This document shows, piece after piece, positions 37,470 to 46,437 of a stretch of DNA of 64,000 bases. This stretch comes from Brevundimonas naejangsanensis (GTDB lineage: Bacteria > Pseudomonadota > Alphaproteobacteria > Caulobacterales > Caulobacteraceae), in contig NZ_CP032707.1 in the NCBI RefSeq assembly GCF_003627995.1, positions 2,656,501 through 2,720,500 of the forward strand, written 5' to 3'. The notes below the pieces were generated by a model, which had not been told where the DNA came from, did no database searches, and saw only the letters and a program-made list of their open reading frames with translations. A program made the position numbers and the translations under genes. Position 1 is the first letter of the stretch. Every line of letters starts with the position of its first letter.

Positions 37470-39044
37470 TCAGGCCTGGGGAGCGGTGCGGACGACCTCG
37501 CCCTTCAACTGGCGGTCGACCGGGGCGTCCTCGGCGTCCGCCGCCGGGGTCGTGGGCGGCGCGGCGATGCGGTCGATCGCCTCGATCACGCCATCCCAAG
37601 GCAGGGCGCCGCGGTTGCGAACGGCGCGATAGTTGTCCGCCGGGTCATAGGCTTCGATCGTCGGATCCAGGTTGGGACCGCCCAGACGGCCCATGGCCGC
37701 CAGCAGCTGGGCCTGGGCCACGTATTCATTGCGGCGGGCGCTCGCCAGGGCCACTTCGGCGTTGCGCAGCTCCAGCTCCTGGTTCAGCACGTCCAGAGTG
37801 GTGCGCAGACCCACCTGGGCCTCCTGGCGCACGCCTTCGGCGGCCACCGAGGCGGCGCGGACCGCCTGTTCTCCGGCCTGGACGCTTGAACGGGCCGAGG
37901 CGCTCTGGGCATAGGCCGAGCTGACCGATTGCAGCACGGTGCGGCGTTCGCCCTCGACGTTGATCTGGGCCGCGTTGGCGCGCTCCAGGGCCTGGGCCAC
38001 ACGCGACCGGTTCAGGCCGCCGGTGAACAGGGGCACGGAGACGGTGGCCCCGGCCGTGAAACTGGTGCGGTCGCCCAGATCGAAGCCCGACAGATCATTG
38101 GCCGTGCCGCCGTAGGAGGCGTTCAGGCGCGCCGACGGCAGGTATTCGGCGCGGGCCGCCGCCACATTGGCCTCGGCCGCCTTCTGGACGTAGAGGGCCG
38201 ACAGGACGCCGGGGTTCTCGGCCAGGCCCACGTCCATGGCGCTGTCGAAGTTCGACGGCAGGCCGGGCAGGACCGGCAGGGTCTGCAGATTGGCCGGCGC
38301 CTGGCCCACCACGGCGGCGTAGGCCGCTCGCGACACCGAAAGCTGCGCCTGGGCGCTGGCCAGGTCAGCCTCGGACTGAGCCAGACGCGCCTCGGACTGG
38401 GCCACGTCGGTGCGGGTGATCTCGCCGACCTCGAAACGAGCGTTGGATTCGTCCAGCTGGCGACGCAGGACGGCCAGGTTCTCCTGGCGGATGCGCAGGA
38501 TCTCCAGGTCGCGCACCACGTCGGCATAGGCCTGGATGACCGACACCATGACCTGCTGCTCGACCTCGCGCAGGTTCTCGCGTCCGGCCAGGACATTGGC
38601 CTCGGCCGCGGCGATACCATGCGACACGCGCCCCGCGGTCCACAGGTTCTGGCTCAGGTTGACGCTGGCGCTGGCGCCGTCGCGCTCCACCGTGCCGCCC
38701 GACGTGCTGCTGCTCGCCGGCAGGGTCCCGGTCGCATCGGCCACGCCGTCGCCGTTGGTGTCGATCGGGAAGGTCCGCGCCTGGGTGGTCGTCGTCACCT
38801 GGTCGGTGCGCGAGCGGCTGTAGTCGACGCCGGCCGAGGCGTTGATCGTCGGACGCAGTCCCGCGCGCGCCTGGACGATGCTCTCGTCCAGCGCCCGCTG
38901 ATTCGCTCGCTGGGCCAGCAGGGACGGATTGGTCCGATAGGCCAGGCCGATGGCTTCCTGCAGCGTCTCCGCAAAGGAGGGCGTCGCCCCCATCGTCAAT
39001 GCGACCAGTGCGACCGAAGCGAGCGCGCGCGAGCGTTTCAACAT
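37470..39044 (-). CDS. TolC family outer membrane channel protein
   Basis: Outer membrane efflux/secretion channel of 524 residues. It has a signal peptide (1-25, ending GATPSFA) and two copies of the OEP repeat with long amphipathic helices. The start of the mature part, LQEAIGLAYRTNPSLLAQRANQRA (in part), is typical of TolC. The last ~45 residues are a proline- and acid-containing tail. The ATG at 39044 places the signal peptide at the terminus; the frame extends to 39071. In Caulobacter a homologue serves type I secretion of the S-layer protein; the partner here is unknown. Located 160 bases upstream of popZ. Confidence 0.92.
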   Translation of the reverse strand: MLKRSRALASVALVALTMGATPSFAETLQEAIGLAYRTNPSLLAQRANQRALDESIVQARAGLRPTINASAGVDYSRSRTDQVTTTTQARTFPIDTNGDGVADATGTLPASSSTSGGTVERDGASASVNLSQNLWTAGRVSHGIAAAEANVLAGRENLREVEQQVMVSVIQAYADVVRDLEILRIRQENLAVLRRQLDESNARFEVGEITRTDVAQSEARLAQSEADLASAQAQLSVSRAAYAAVVGQAPANLQTLPVLPGLPSNFDSAMDVGLAENPGVLSALYVQKAAEANVAAARAEYLPSARLNASYGGTANDLSGFDLGDRTSFTAGATVSVPLFTGGLNRSRVAQALERANAAQINVEGERRTVLQSVSSAYAQSASARSSVQAGEQAVRAASVAAEGVRQEAQVGLRTTLDVLNQELELRNAEVALASARRNEYVAQAQLLAAMGRLGGPNLDPTIEAYDPADNYRAVRNRGALPWDGVIEAIDRIAAPPTTPAADAEDAPVDRQLKGEVVRTAPQA

Positions 39045-39181
39045 GAACCTGTCCCTGCCTGACGCCCCCATCCGGCGCGCCTGTAGTGCCTTATAGCGGC
39101 ATAGTTGGAAGCTAGCTTCGCCAGACGCCAGTTAAGTTTTTTTCACGCAGCACGGCGCCGCTTCCGTCGCCGGGCAAAGGC

Positions 39182-39811
39182 TTAAAGCGCAAACGCCGGG
39201 GCCGGGACCATTTCCGTCAGCAGATCGGGGGCCGCGTCGAACAGTTCGCGACGCGACACGCCCTCGCGTCCCCGCACATAGAGGACCGCCGTGCCGCTGG
39301 CGCCCTTGCGCTCCACCACGGCCAGGCGGCCGCCAGGACGCAGGGCCGTCAGCCAGGCCTCGGGACGCTCGGTCACCGCGCCCTCGCTGACGATGAGGTC
39401 GTAACCTTCGCCCTGGGGCTGCGTCAGCGGCGCAACCACGGTTTCGACGCCGGCCTCGGCCAGGGCAGCGCCCGCCACCTCGAACACGGCCGCGTCCGAT
39501 TCCTGCGCCGTCACCTTCAGACCCAGGCGCGCCAAGACGGCGGCGGCGTAGGGGCCGGCCACGGCCAGGGCGGTCTCGCCGGCGCGGGCGTCCACGCCCT
39601 GCAGCAGCTTGGCCACATCGCGCGGCAGCATCAGGCGACGCTCGCCCGCGATCTCGGGTTCGACGTCGGCATAGGCCGAGAAGGCGCGGTCGGCGGCGCA
39701 GAATCGTTCGCGCTCCACGGCTCCGATGGCGGCCTGCAGATCACGGTCGGTGACGTCATTCACGCGGACTTGGGTGTCCAGCATCACCTTGCGGGCGGCG
39801 GCGAAATCCAT
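39182..39811 (-). CDS. Protein-L-isoaspartate O-methyltransferase family protein
   Basis: SAM-dependent methyltransferase-like protein of 209 residues in the PIMT family. The N-terminus has the family segment 'VERERFCAADRAFSAYADVEPEI' with the A-Y-x-D-x-E pattern. The usual SAM motif I (VLEIGTGSGYQ) is here ALAVAGPYAAAVLARLG, so the glycine-rich loop is degenerate. Repair activity is therefore uncertain, although many alphaproteobacterial homologues near tolC share this divergence. The ATG at 39811 has AAGGA ten bases upstream and matches the family start. Confidence 0.82.
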   Translation of the reverse strand: MDFAAARKVMLDTQVRVNDVTDRDLQAAIGAVERERFCAADRAFSAYADVEPEIAGERRLMLPRDVAKLLQGVDARAGETALAVAGPYAAAVLARLGLKVTAQESDAAVFEVAGAALAEAGVETVVAPLTQPQGEGYDLIVSEGAVTERPEAWLTALRPGGRLAVVERKGASGTAVLYVRGREGVSRRELFDAAPDLLTEMVPAPAFAL

Positions 39812-39942
39812 GATGCGAGGTCCTTCAGGTCGGCTTAAGCGAAGAAATGTGCCGCGCTTATAGGTCCGTGCGTTGCAGCGGACAATCCGATCTGATAGCT
39901 GACGGCCCTCGCGATGGCGGGGCCCCCGAATAAAGGGGCCGC

Positions 39943-40016
39943 GGCCTGATGGCGGAGTGGTGACGCAGAGGACTGCAAATCCTTGCACCCGGGTTCGATT
40001 CCCGGTCAGGCCTCCA
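39943..40016 (+). tRNA. tRNA-Cys (GCA)
   Basis: Cloverleaf visible by eye. The acceptor stem is GGCCTGA (39943-39949) with TCAGGCC (40006-40012), the discriminator is T, and CCA is encoded. The anticodon loop reads CTGCAAA with anticodon GCA. The T arm is CCGGG-TTCGATT-CCCGG. T73 and GCA are cysteine identity elements. Confidence 0.97.
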
Positions 40017-40031
40017 TCGCGCTAAACGCCG

Positions 40032-40059
40032 AGAAAGCCGCCCTTCGGGGCGGCTTTCT
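40032..40059 (+). terminator. UUCG-tetraloop terminator after tRNA-Cys
   Basis: Perfect 12-bp stem (40032-40043 with 40048-40059) closed by a TTCG tetraloop, one of the most stable RNA loops. A T-rich stretch follows on the plus strand. It sits 15 bases after the tRNA end. Confidence 0.88.
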
Positions 40060-40065
40060 TGCTTT

Positions 40066-40878
40066 TCAGCCCTCGCTTGCCGTCGTCGTCAGGTGATGCA
40101 GGGCCACGGCGCTGGTCGCCGCCACGTTCAGCGAATCGAATCCGCCCGCCATGCGGATGCCCACTGGACGGCAGCGCGCGATGATCTCGCGCGGCAGCCC
40201 CGGCCCTTCGCTGCCGAGCAGGACAGCCGTGCGCCGCCCCGCCTGCAGTTCCGCCAGCGTCTGTTCGGCCGAAGGCGTCAGCGCCAGCACGTCGAATTCC
40301 CTGCCCTGCAACAGATCGACCATGGCCTCGGCGGTCAGGCCGGTCGCCATGGGGGTCCGCAGCACCGCGCCCACCGAGACGCGGATGGCCTTGCGATAGA
40401 AGGGATCGCAGCAGGTCCGATCCAGCAGCACGGCCCCTGCGCCGAAGGCGGCCGCGTTGCGGAACAGGCCGCCGATGTTGTCATGGTTGCCGATGCCGCA
40501 GGCCGCGACCACCACGGCCCGCTCCGGCAAGCCGTCCAGCAAGGCGCCCGCATCGACCGGCTCGGGCTTGCGCCCCAGCGCCAGAATGCCCCGATGCAGG
40601 TCAAAGCCCGCCACGGCGTTCAGCACGGCCTGGGGCGCGACATGAACCGGCACGTGCTGCGGCAGCCGCTCCAGGACCTGCCGAAGCCCCTCCAGCCGCT
40701 TCTCGGCGATCAGCACCGCCACGGGCGCTGACCGCGAGGCTTCGGAGGCCAGCACGCGCAGCACCACCTCTCCCTCGGCCACGAACAGGCCCTGCCGCCC
40801 GGTCAGGTCGCGTTCCTTCACATCGCGAAAGGCGGCGATGCGCGGGTCGTCGGGATCAAGAACAGGGATCGGAGTCAT
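40066..40878 (-). CDS. TrmH/SpoU family RNA methyltransferase
   Basis: SPOUT-class 2'-O-ribose methyltransferase of 270 residues acting on rRNA or tRNA. The N-terminal ~95 residues are a substrate-binding extension. The catalytic domain has motif 1 NHDNIGGLFRNAAAFGAGAV, motif 2 LLGSEGPGLP and motif 3 SLNVAATSAVALHHL, forming the knotted SAM site. The exact nucleotide target cannot be read from sequence. It lies between the two tRNA genes on the opposite strand. A stop codon seven bases from the tRNA-Cys terminator marks its 3' end. Confidence 0.92.
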   Translation of the reverse strand: MTPIPVLDPDDPRIAAFRDVKERDLTGRQGLFVAEGEVVLRVLASEASRSAPVAVLIAEKRLEGLRQVLERLPQHVPVHVAPQAVLNAVAGFDLHRGILALGRKPEPVDAGALLDGLPERAVVVAACGIGNHDNIGGLFRNAAAFGAGAVLLDRTCCDPFYRKAIRVSVGAVLRTPMATGLTAEAMVDLLQGREFDVLALTPSAEQTLAELQAGRRTAVLLGSEGPGLPREIIARCRPVGIRMAGGFDSLNVAATSAVALHHLTTTASEG

Positions 40879-40937
40879 GCCGACCCTTGTAGCGCAGGGC
40901 TTCGCGAAAAAATTTGGCGATTTCTGTCTTTTACCGG

Positions 40938-40966
40938 TTGCATGAATCGAAAAGGCGCTGCTATAC
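40938..40966 (+). promoter_or_regulatory. Candidate housekeeping promoter of tRNA-Asn
   Basis: A -35-like TTGCAT (40938-40943), a 17-base gap and a -10-like CTATAC (40961-40966) lie about 25 bases before the mature tRNA start. The -10 overlaps a GCTATA sequence resembling the Caulobacter consensus GCTANAWC. Seen by eye only. Confidence 0.6.
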
Positions 40967-40989
40967 GCCGGCCTCCCCCGAGGGGATGT

Positions 40990-41064
40990 TCCGCGGTAGC
41001 TCAGTGGTAGAGCAGCCGACTGTTAATCGGCTGGTCGTAGGTTCGAATCCTACCCGCGGAGCCA
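40990..41064 (+). tRNA. tRNA-Asn (GTT)
   Basis: The acceptor stem TCCGCGG (40990-40996) pairs with CCGCGGA (41054-41060), the discriminator is G, and CCA is encoded (41062-41064). The anticodon loop CTGTTAA gives GTT. The D arm AGCTCAGTGGTAGAGC and T arm GTAGG-TTCGAAT-CCTAC are intact. Confidence 0.97.
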
Positions 41065-41265
41065 TTTTCCCTCTGACTTGATGGGGGGCCAGGCGGGGGC
41101 CTCAACGCCCCTGGCCCGCCTTCATCAGCCCCCGCTTCCCTACAGTTTTCATTCGGGTTCGATCGGTCGCGTTGCGCGGCGTGTCACGTTCCTGGGAATC
41201 GGTCTGTTGCGCAGTTCGGCGCGACAACCAGAGCGCTTGGGAACCCCCAGGCCATTGGGGCGATT

Positions 41266-42060
41266 ATGGGGCGTCGCCCGTCGCAACGAACGCTGCTCAC
41301 CGTGTCCAGCCCCTTGCCTGTCCCCGCCTGGTCGGCCGCCCGTCCCCCTCCCCGCTCATCCGGCGCGACCAGGGCGATTCTGGCGCTCGCTCCTGGCCAG
41401 GCGATCTATGCCCAGGGGGATCCGGCCCGAGCGCTCTACGCCGTCGTCTCCGGGGCCGTCCGCACCGTGCGCCATTCCAAGGATGGGCGTCGTCAGGTGG
41501 GCGCGTTCTATTTCCCGGGCGACCGTTTCGGGCTGGCGGTAGGCGAAGAACATGGCTTCACGGCCGAAGCCATGTGCACGACCCAGGTCACGACCATGGA
41601 GCGATCGACGACCGGCGACGACGAAGCGGCGGAGACAGCGCTATGCGAATTGGCGCGCGCCCACGACCACCTGGCCATGCTGGGACGCCGCTCGGCCGAA
41701 GAGAAGGTGGCCAGTTTTCTGATCGAGATGGCGCGTCGCGGCGCATCAGACCTGACCACCCTGCCCATGAGCCGCCAGGACATGGCCGACTACCTCGGCC
41801 TTGCGCTGGAGACGGTCTCGCGCGCGCTGAGCCGCTTCAAGGACCAGGGGCTCGTGGCCTTCGCCTCCAGTCGTGATTTCCATATCATCAGGGGGGTCGC
41901 GCTGGCCCGCCTGGCTGAGACCTGGCGACCGGCGATGTGGCGATATCCATCAAGCGGAAAATCGTCCGACGAGCCTCAGCCGCAAATTCCGCCGAGCGCT
42001 GGCCCCTCGCCGGATTCGTACAACGCCTTGACCGTGGTCAAACCGCCCCCGTCGACCTGA
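41266..42060 (+). CDS. Crp/Fnr family transcriptional regulator (FixK type) with C-terminal extension
   Basis: Product of 264 residues. Residues ~35-130 form a cyclic-nucleotide-binding-fold sensor domain (GQAIYAQGDPARALYAVVSGAVRTVR, in part). The DNA-recognition helix-turn-helix near 165-190 reads MSRQDMADYLGLALETVSRAL, typical of FixK/Fnr proteins. The N-terminal cysteines that hold an iron-sulfur cluster in Fnr are absent, so it is more like FixK. About 55 residues after the domain are low-complexity and unlike the family. Start is uncertain: ATG 41266 lacks a strong ribosome site and internal GTG codons are possible. It is the first gene after tRNA-Asn and may control the SulP and export genes downstream. 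Confidence 0.85.
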   Translation: MGRRPSQRTLLTVSSPLPVPAWSAARPPPRSSGATRAILALAPGQAIYAQGDPARALYAVVSGAVRTVRHSKDGRRQVGAFYFPGDRFGLAVGEEHGFTAEAMCTTQVTTMERSTTGDDEAAETALCELARAHDHLAMLGRRSAEEKVASFLIEMARRGASDLTTLPMSRQDMADYLGLALETVSRALSRFKDQGLVAFASSRDFHIIRGVALARLAETWRPAMWRYPSSGKSSDEPQPQIPPSAGPSPDSYNALTVVKPPPST

Positions 42061-42115
42061 TCCGATACGCGCGCGTCATCCTTGTCGCGGCGAAGGGGGC
42101 CAGCAGCGTTGTCTC

Positions 42116-43729
42116 TCAGGGCGCGCCCTCCGCCGGTTCCTTCTCAAGGGCGACGACCGCGTCATCGACGCTATAGCTGGCGCGCGCCTGAAGATCGGGA
42201 ACGCCCGACGCCGCCATCACGTCGCGTGCGCGATCGTGCAGCCGGGCGAACCGCACCTTCACGCCCTTGGCGCGCATAGCCGCGTCGAACTCGATCAGCG
42301 CGTCCAGCGCTGTGCTGTCCAGATCGATGCTTTCCTCCAGGCTCAGGATGACCGCCCGGGCATCCGGTTCGCTGCGCACATAGGCGGCGACGACCGCCAG
42401 CACTCGTTCGGCATTGGCGAAGAACAGCGGCTGCGCCGGTCGACAGATGGCGATGCGATCCGGCGCGACGGCTTCGGGGTGTCGGGCCATGTCCACGTAG
42501 TCGTGGCTGTCGCCCAGTCGCCCGAGAAGCGCGACGCGGGGCGTGGCGAGGCGGCTGACCAGTGCCAGGAACGACAAGCCGATCGCCAGCAGCATCCCAT
42601 CCAAGACGCCCAGCGCCAGCACGCCGCCAGCGGCGCCCATCGCCACATATTGATCCCGATCCAGGCGCCACAGACGCAGAAGGGGTGCGGGATTGAGCGA
42701 GGGCGCGAGCGCCGCGATGACGACGGCGGCCAACACCGTCTGCGGGAGATAGGCGATCAGAGGGGCGCCCCAGGCCACCAGGGCGGCCAGGCCCAGCGCC
42801 GCAACGACGGCGGTCGCACGGGTGGCGGCTCCCGCGGCTTCGCTGGCCGCACCGACTGAAAAACCCGCGCCGACGGGCATTCCCTGAACCAAGGCGCTGG
42901 CCAGATTGGCGACCCCCAGGCCGCCGAGTTCACGATTGGCGGCGACCTCGTCCCCGTGCCGCAGGGCCAGGGTGCGGATCGTGCCCCAGGATTCCGCGAA
43001 CAGGATCATGACCAAAGGCAAGGCCCACGGGGCCAGGCGTGAGAAGTCGCCCCATCCCATGGCGGGCCAGTTCGGCCATGACGGCATGATCCTGATCGCC
43101 CCCACGACGGCGACGCCCCGTTCGGACAGGCCGAAAACGTGGGACGCGCCTACGCTCGCCACGAGAACCAGGAAGGCTCCCGGCAAGCCGGGACGCCGCC
43201 TCAACCCCAACAGGCAAGCCAGGGCGGCCAGCCCCAAGGCGAGGCTGATCAGGTTCCAGGCCGGCGCAGCCGCCGCCAGACCCGCCGCCAGACGGAAGAT
43301 GTCCGGCGCCTGGACCGGCGCGCCAACCAGGATCGGAAGCTGGCGGATGATGATGGTGACGGCCAGGCCAAAGGCGAACCCCCGCAGCACGGGGCGCGAA
43401 ATGAAACCCGCCAGCCCGCCCAGGCGCGCGATAAAGGCGACCAGAAACAGGCCCCCTATCAAGGCGACGATGATCGCCGCCAGCGCGGCCTTGTCGCCGG
43501 CGTCGCCCGGCACGACCGCCAGGGTGGCCGCCAGGATCGCCGCCGATGACGACGTGGGCGACACGATCGCGAAGCGGCTTCGACCTGCGGCCGCATAGCC
43601 GAGGCAGCCCGCCACGGCGGCGAAGACGGCGTGCTGGGGTTCAAGCCCCGCGATCCCCGCGTAGGCTACAGCCTCCGGCAGCATCAGGCCGGCGACGGAC
43701 ACCCCCGCGATCAGATCGTTCCTGCGCAT
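42116..43729 (-). CDS. SulP family anion transporter with STAS domain
   Basis: SLC26/SulP permease of 537 residues. The N-terminal ~400 residues hold about 12-14 hydrophobic segments, beginning with 'LIAGVSVAGLMLPEAVAYAGIAGL' (in part), the SulP helix 1 signature. The C-terminal ~110 residues are a STAS domain with ILSLEESIDLDSTALDALIEF, the region that holds the regulatory serine in anti-sigma-antagonist relatives. The likely substrate is sulfate, bicarbonate or another oxyanion. It is divergent from the export operon and convergent with the FixK-type gene. The ATG at 43729 has GAGG four bases upstream. Confidence 0.92.
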   Translation of the reverse strand: MRRNDLIAGVSVAGLMLPEAVAYAGIAGLEPQHAVFAAVAGCLGYAAAGRSRFAIVSPTSSSAAILAATLAVVPGDAGDKAALAAIIVALIGGLFLVAFIARLGGLAGFISRPVLRGFAFGLAVTIIIRQLPILVGAPVQAPDIFRLAAGLAAAAPAWNLISLALGLAALACLLGLRRRPGLPGAFLVLVASVGASHVFGLSERGVAVVGAIRIMPSWPNWPAMGWGDFSRLAPWALPLVMILFAESWGTIRTLALRHGDEVAANRELGGLGVANLASALVQGMPVGAGFSVGAASEAAGAATRATAVVAALGLAALVAWGAPLIAYLPQTVLAAVVIAALAPSLNPAPLLRLWRLDRDQYVAMGAAGGVLALGVLDGMLLAIGLSFLALVSRLATPRVALLGRLGDSHDYVDMARHPEAVAPDRIAICRPAQPLFFANAERVLAVVAAYVRSEPDARAVILSLEESIDLDSTALDALIEFDAAMRAKGVKVRFARLHDRARDVMAASGVPDLQARASYSVDDAVVALEKEPAEGAP

Positions 43730-43944
43730 CGCCTCGATCTAGCCTCGCCTATCCGCGATTTTGCAACAACGCCGAAGGCCCGGCCTCCGCGGCCCGTTGC
43801 CATCGGTTCGCCGGCGCCTTCCCGAACTGAAAGCGCTGCGATGCGACCCTTTGAGATGAACGACGTTATCTTCGCTCAGGCGCCGTTCGGTAACGGAGGC
43901 GCCGATCCAGGATCGACAGGCGGCGCAGGCGGAGGGCGAACGGA

Positions 43945-45435
43945 ATGGCGAGGGCGACGCGCCGACGCTGGGGCCTGGATCTGATCTTGCGCCGCATGGC
44001 GCCGGCGCTGGCGGTTTGGCTCTCGGCCTGCGTGGCCGGACCGGACTCTCAAGAGCCTCGGATGCAGGTTCCCGAAGCCTTTTCCCAGGCCCCCTCCGCC
44101 GTCCAGTCCGACGCCGCGTGGTGGCGGGGTTTCGGCGACCCCCTGCTGGATCAACTGGTCGCCGAGGCGCGAGCCGCCAACCTGGACCTGCGCCAGGCCG
44201 CGCTGCGGGTCGAGGAGGCGCGCCATCAGGTGCGGATCGTCGGGGCTGCGGCCGCCCCCCAGGTTTCGGCGAATGCTCAGGCCAGCGACAACCGCCTCAG
44301 CGAAACCACTTCGATCGCCCCCCTGCTCGGTGGTGGGGGCGCGCCCGGCTCCGTCCCCACCGGCGCGCCGGGAACGACCTTCGCCACTTACCAAGTCGGC
44401 TTCGACGCCTCCTGGGAGCTGGACCTTGCCGGCGCGAACCGGCGCGCGGTCCAGGCGGCGCAGGCGCGGGTCGATGCCGCGGCCTGGACCGCGCGCGACG
44501 CTGAAATCATCCTGACCGCCGAGGTCGCTCGCAGCTATCTGGATTATCGGGCCCTCAACCGACGCATCGACGTCAACGCCCAGCTCAAGGCGGTGCGCGC
44601 CGAGGCCCTGACCTACAGCCAGGTTCGCCGCCGCCATGGCCTGACGACGATCCTGGATGAACGTCGCGCGGAACGCGACCTGGCCGCGGTCGACGCCGCG
44701 CGGCAGGATCTGATCGCCGAGCGCGCCGCCCGGGCGCACGCCCTGGCTGGCCTTCTGGGACGCCCGCCGCTGGCGCTGAGCGCGGAACTTGCCGCCGCGC
44801 CGGTCGCCACCGGAACCCCCGACGCCATCCCCGTCGGCTTGCCCTCGGACCTGCTGAGGCGACGGCCGGACCTGCGCGCCGCCGAGCGTGACCTGGCGGC
44901 CGCGACCGCCGATATCGGCGTCGCCGTGGCTGACCTCTATCCCTCCATCAGCCTGACAGGCGCCGTCAGCCTGGTCTCGGGATCACTCGCCAAACTGATT
45001 TCGGGGGACAGCCTTCAGACCTCGGCGGGCGCAGGCCTGACCCTGCCCCTGCTGGACGGCGGCCGACGCCGTGCGACCGTGGATCTGCGGCGGACCCAGG
45101 CCCAGGCCGCCTTGCTGGCCTATCAGGCGGCCGTGCTGACTGCCCTGAAAGACGTGGAGGACGCCCTCAGCCGCCTGGAGGCCGAGCGCGCGCGCAAGGC
45201 CCGCCTTCAGGCCGCAGAGGCCGCCGCCCGCGACCAGTTGGCGGCCATCCAGGCCCAGAACACGGCCGGACTGGCGACCGGACTCGACCTTCTGGCGGCG
45301 CGGGCCTCGCTGCTGGACGCTTCCGACGCTCTGGTCCAGGCCCAGGCGGCAACCGATCAGGCCGTGGTGGCGCTTTACAAGGCTCTGGGCGGCGGTTGGG
45401 ACGAGCGCCGCGTCGCTGTTTCTGGAGGGACCTAG
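43945..45435 (+). CDS. NodT-family efflux outer membrane lipoprotein
   Basis: Outer membrane factor of 496 residues and exit duct of a tripartite exporter. A basic N-terminus is followed by a hydrophobic stretch and a lipobox (LSAC) at about residues 26-29, so it is a lipid-anchored OEP-family channel. Two OEP repeats are seen, each with the pattern 'LDLRQAALRVEEARHQVR', and the family motif IPVGLPSDLLRRRPDLRAAERDLAAA (in part) is in the middle. A GGAGG precedes the ATG. It is the first gene of an operon with hlyD-like, ATPase and permease genes; its TAG stop is followed at once by the adaptor's GTG. Confidence 0.93.
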   Translation: MARATRRRWGLDLILRRMAPALAVWLSACVAGPDSQEPRMQVPEAFSQAPSAVQSDAAWWRGFGDPLLDQLVAEARAANLDLRQAALRVEEARHQVRIVGAAAAPQVSANAQASDNRLSETTSIAPLLGGGGAPGSVPTGAPGTTFATYQVGFDASWELDLAGANRRAVQAAQARVDAAAWTARDAEIILTAEVARSYLDYRALNRRIDVNAQLKAVRAEALTYSQVRRRHGLTTILDERRAERDLAAVDAARQDLIAERAARAHALAGLLGRPPLALSAELAAAPVATGTPDAIPVGLPSDLLRRRPDLRAAERDLAAATADIGVAVADLYPSISLTGAVSLVSGSLAKLISGDSLQTSAGAGLTLPLLDGGRRRATVDLRRTQAQAALLAYQAAVLTALKDVEDALSRLEAERARKARLQAAEAAARDQLAAIQAQNTAGLATGLDLLAARASLLDASDALVQAQAATDQAVVALYKALGGGWDERRVAVSGGT

Positions 45436-46437
45436 GTGCCCGATGCCGTGAACCGCTCCAGACGCCTCTCACGCCGCGCGCTTATCATCACCCTGATCGT
45501 CGGCATGGCGGCCTTCGCCCTCCTGGCCTGGGGAATCATCAGCCGCCGCCAGGAAGAGGCGCCTGTCTTCACGGGCTACGTCGTCGCTCAAAACCTCTAT
45601 ATGTCCGCGCCCGTCGCGGGCACGATCGACAATCTGGCCGTCGTGCGCGGCCAAAGGGTAGAAGCGGGCGCGCCCCTCTTCCGCATCGACCCGACCTCGC
45701 TGGGCGCCCGCGCCGATCAGGCCGCCGCCCAGGTCGACCAGGGCCGGGCCCAGCTCGCGTCCGACGCCGCCGCCCTGGACCGGGCCCGCGCCGCCCTGGC
45801 CGCCGCCGAGGTCGAAGTCGGGCGCACGGCCTCCGACCTGGCCCGCTTCCTCACCGCCGAGCACGAGAAGTCGGGCTCCGTCTCCGGCCAGCAGATCGAT
45901 CAGGCGCGCGCCGCCGCCGCCAGCGCCCGAAGGCAACGCGACGCCGCCCGCACCGATGTGGCCGCCGCGACCGCCCGCATCGCCGCCAGCCAGGCCGGAA
46001 TCCAGGGCAGTCGCGCCGCGGTCGTCGACGCCCGCCGCCAGCTCAGCCAGCTCTCGCCCGTCGCTCCGGTGGCCGCGCGGGTGGAGGACGTGATGTATCA
46101 GGCCGGCGAATGGGTCGCGGCCAATGCGCCGGTCGTCAGCCTAGTCCCCGACGCCCAGGTCAAGGTGCGCTTCTATGTGCCGCAGGCCCTGGTGAACGCC
46201 TATCGCCCCGGAACTCTGGTCGCCGTGGGCTGCGACGGCTGCGCCTCCGGCATGAAGGCGCGGGTGAACTACATCTCGAGCCGACCGGAATACACCCCGC
46301 CGATCATCTACAGCCTGGCCACTCGCGACAAGTTGGTCTTCCTCGTCGAGGCGACGCCGTCGGCGCCACGCAGCCTGACCCCCGGCCAGCCCATCGACGT
46401 CAGGCCCGAGAGCCTGCCCGAGCGCGGCGCCCGATGA
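45436..46437 (+). CDS. HlyD family periplasmic adaptor protein
   Basis: Membrane fusion protein of 333 residues. One N-terminal anchor helix (about 17-36) is followed by the first half of the lipoyl/barrel-sandwich hybrid domain (YVVAQNLYMSAPVAGTIDNLAV, in part), a long alanine- and arginine-rich coiled-coil hairpin (about 85-200), and the second lipoyl half and beta-barrel. It connects the inner-membrane ABC permease to the NodT duct. The start is GTG immediately after the preceding TAG. Its TGA overlaps the ATPase ATG. The coiled coil resembles the YbhG/YhiI adaptors of ABC-type exporters more than RND adaptors. Confidence 0.92.
   Translation: MPDAVNRSRRLSRRALIITLIVGMAAFALLAWGIISRRQEEAPVFTGYVVAQNLYMSAPVAGTIDNLAVVRGQRVEAGAPLFRIDPTSLGARADQAAAQVDQGRAQLASDAAALDRARAALAAAEVEVGRTASDLARFLTAEHEKSGSVSGQQIDQARAAAASARRQRDAARTDVAAATARIAASQAGIQGSRAAVVDARRQLSQLSPVAPVAARVEDVMYQAGEWVAANAPVVSLVPDAQVKVRFYVPQALVNAYRPGTLVAVGCDGCASGMKARVNYISSRPEYTPPIIYSLATRDKLVFLVEATPSAPRSLTPGQPIDVRPESLPERGAR

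Noticed and set aside
40990..41064. tRNA-Asn as an attachment site of an integrated element
   Set aside because: No second copy of the tRNA 3' end and no integrase were found downstream in the window.
41086..41117. Hairpin GGGCCAGG...CCTGGCCC after tRNA-Asn as terminator
   Set aside because: Eight-base stem only and no following T-run on the plus strand.
45396..46433. Upstream extension of the ABC ATPase frame
   Set aside because: Runs through the adaptor gene out of register; the ATPase starts at the ATG overlapping the adaptor stop.
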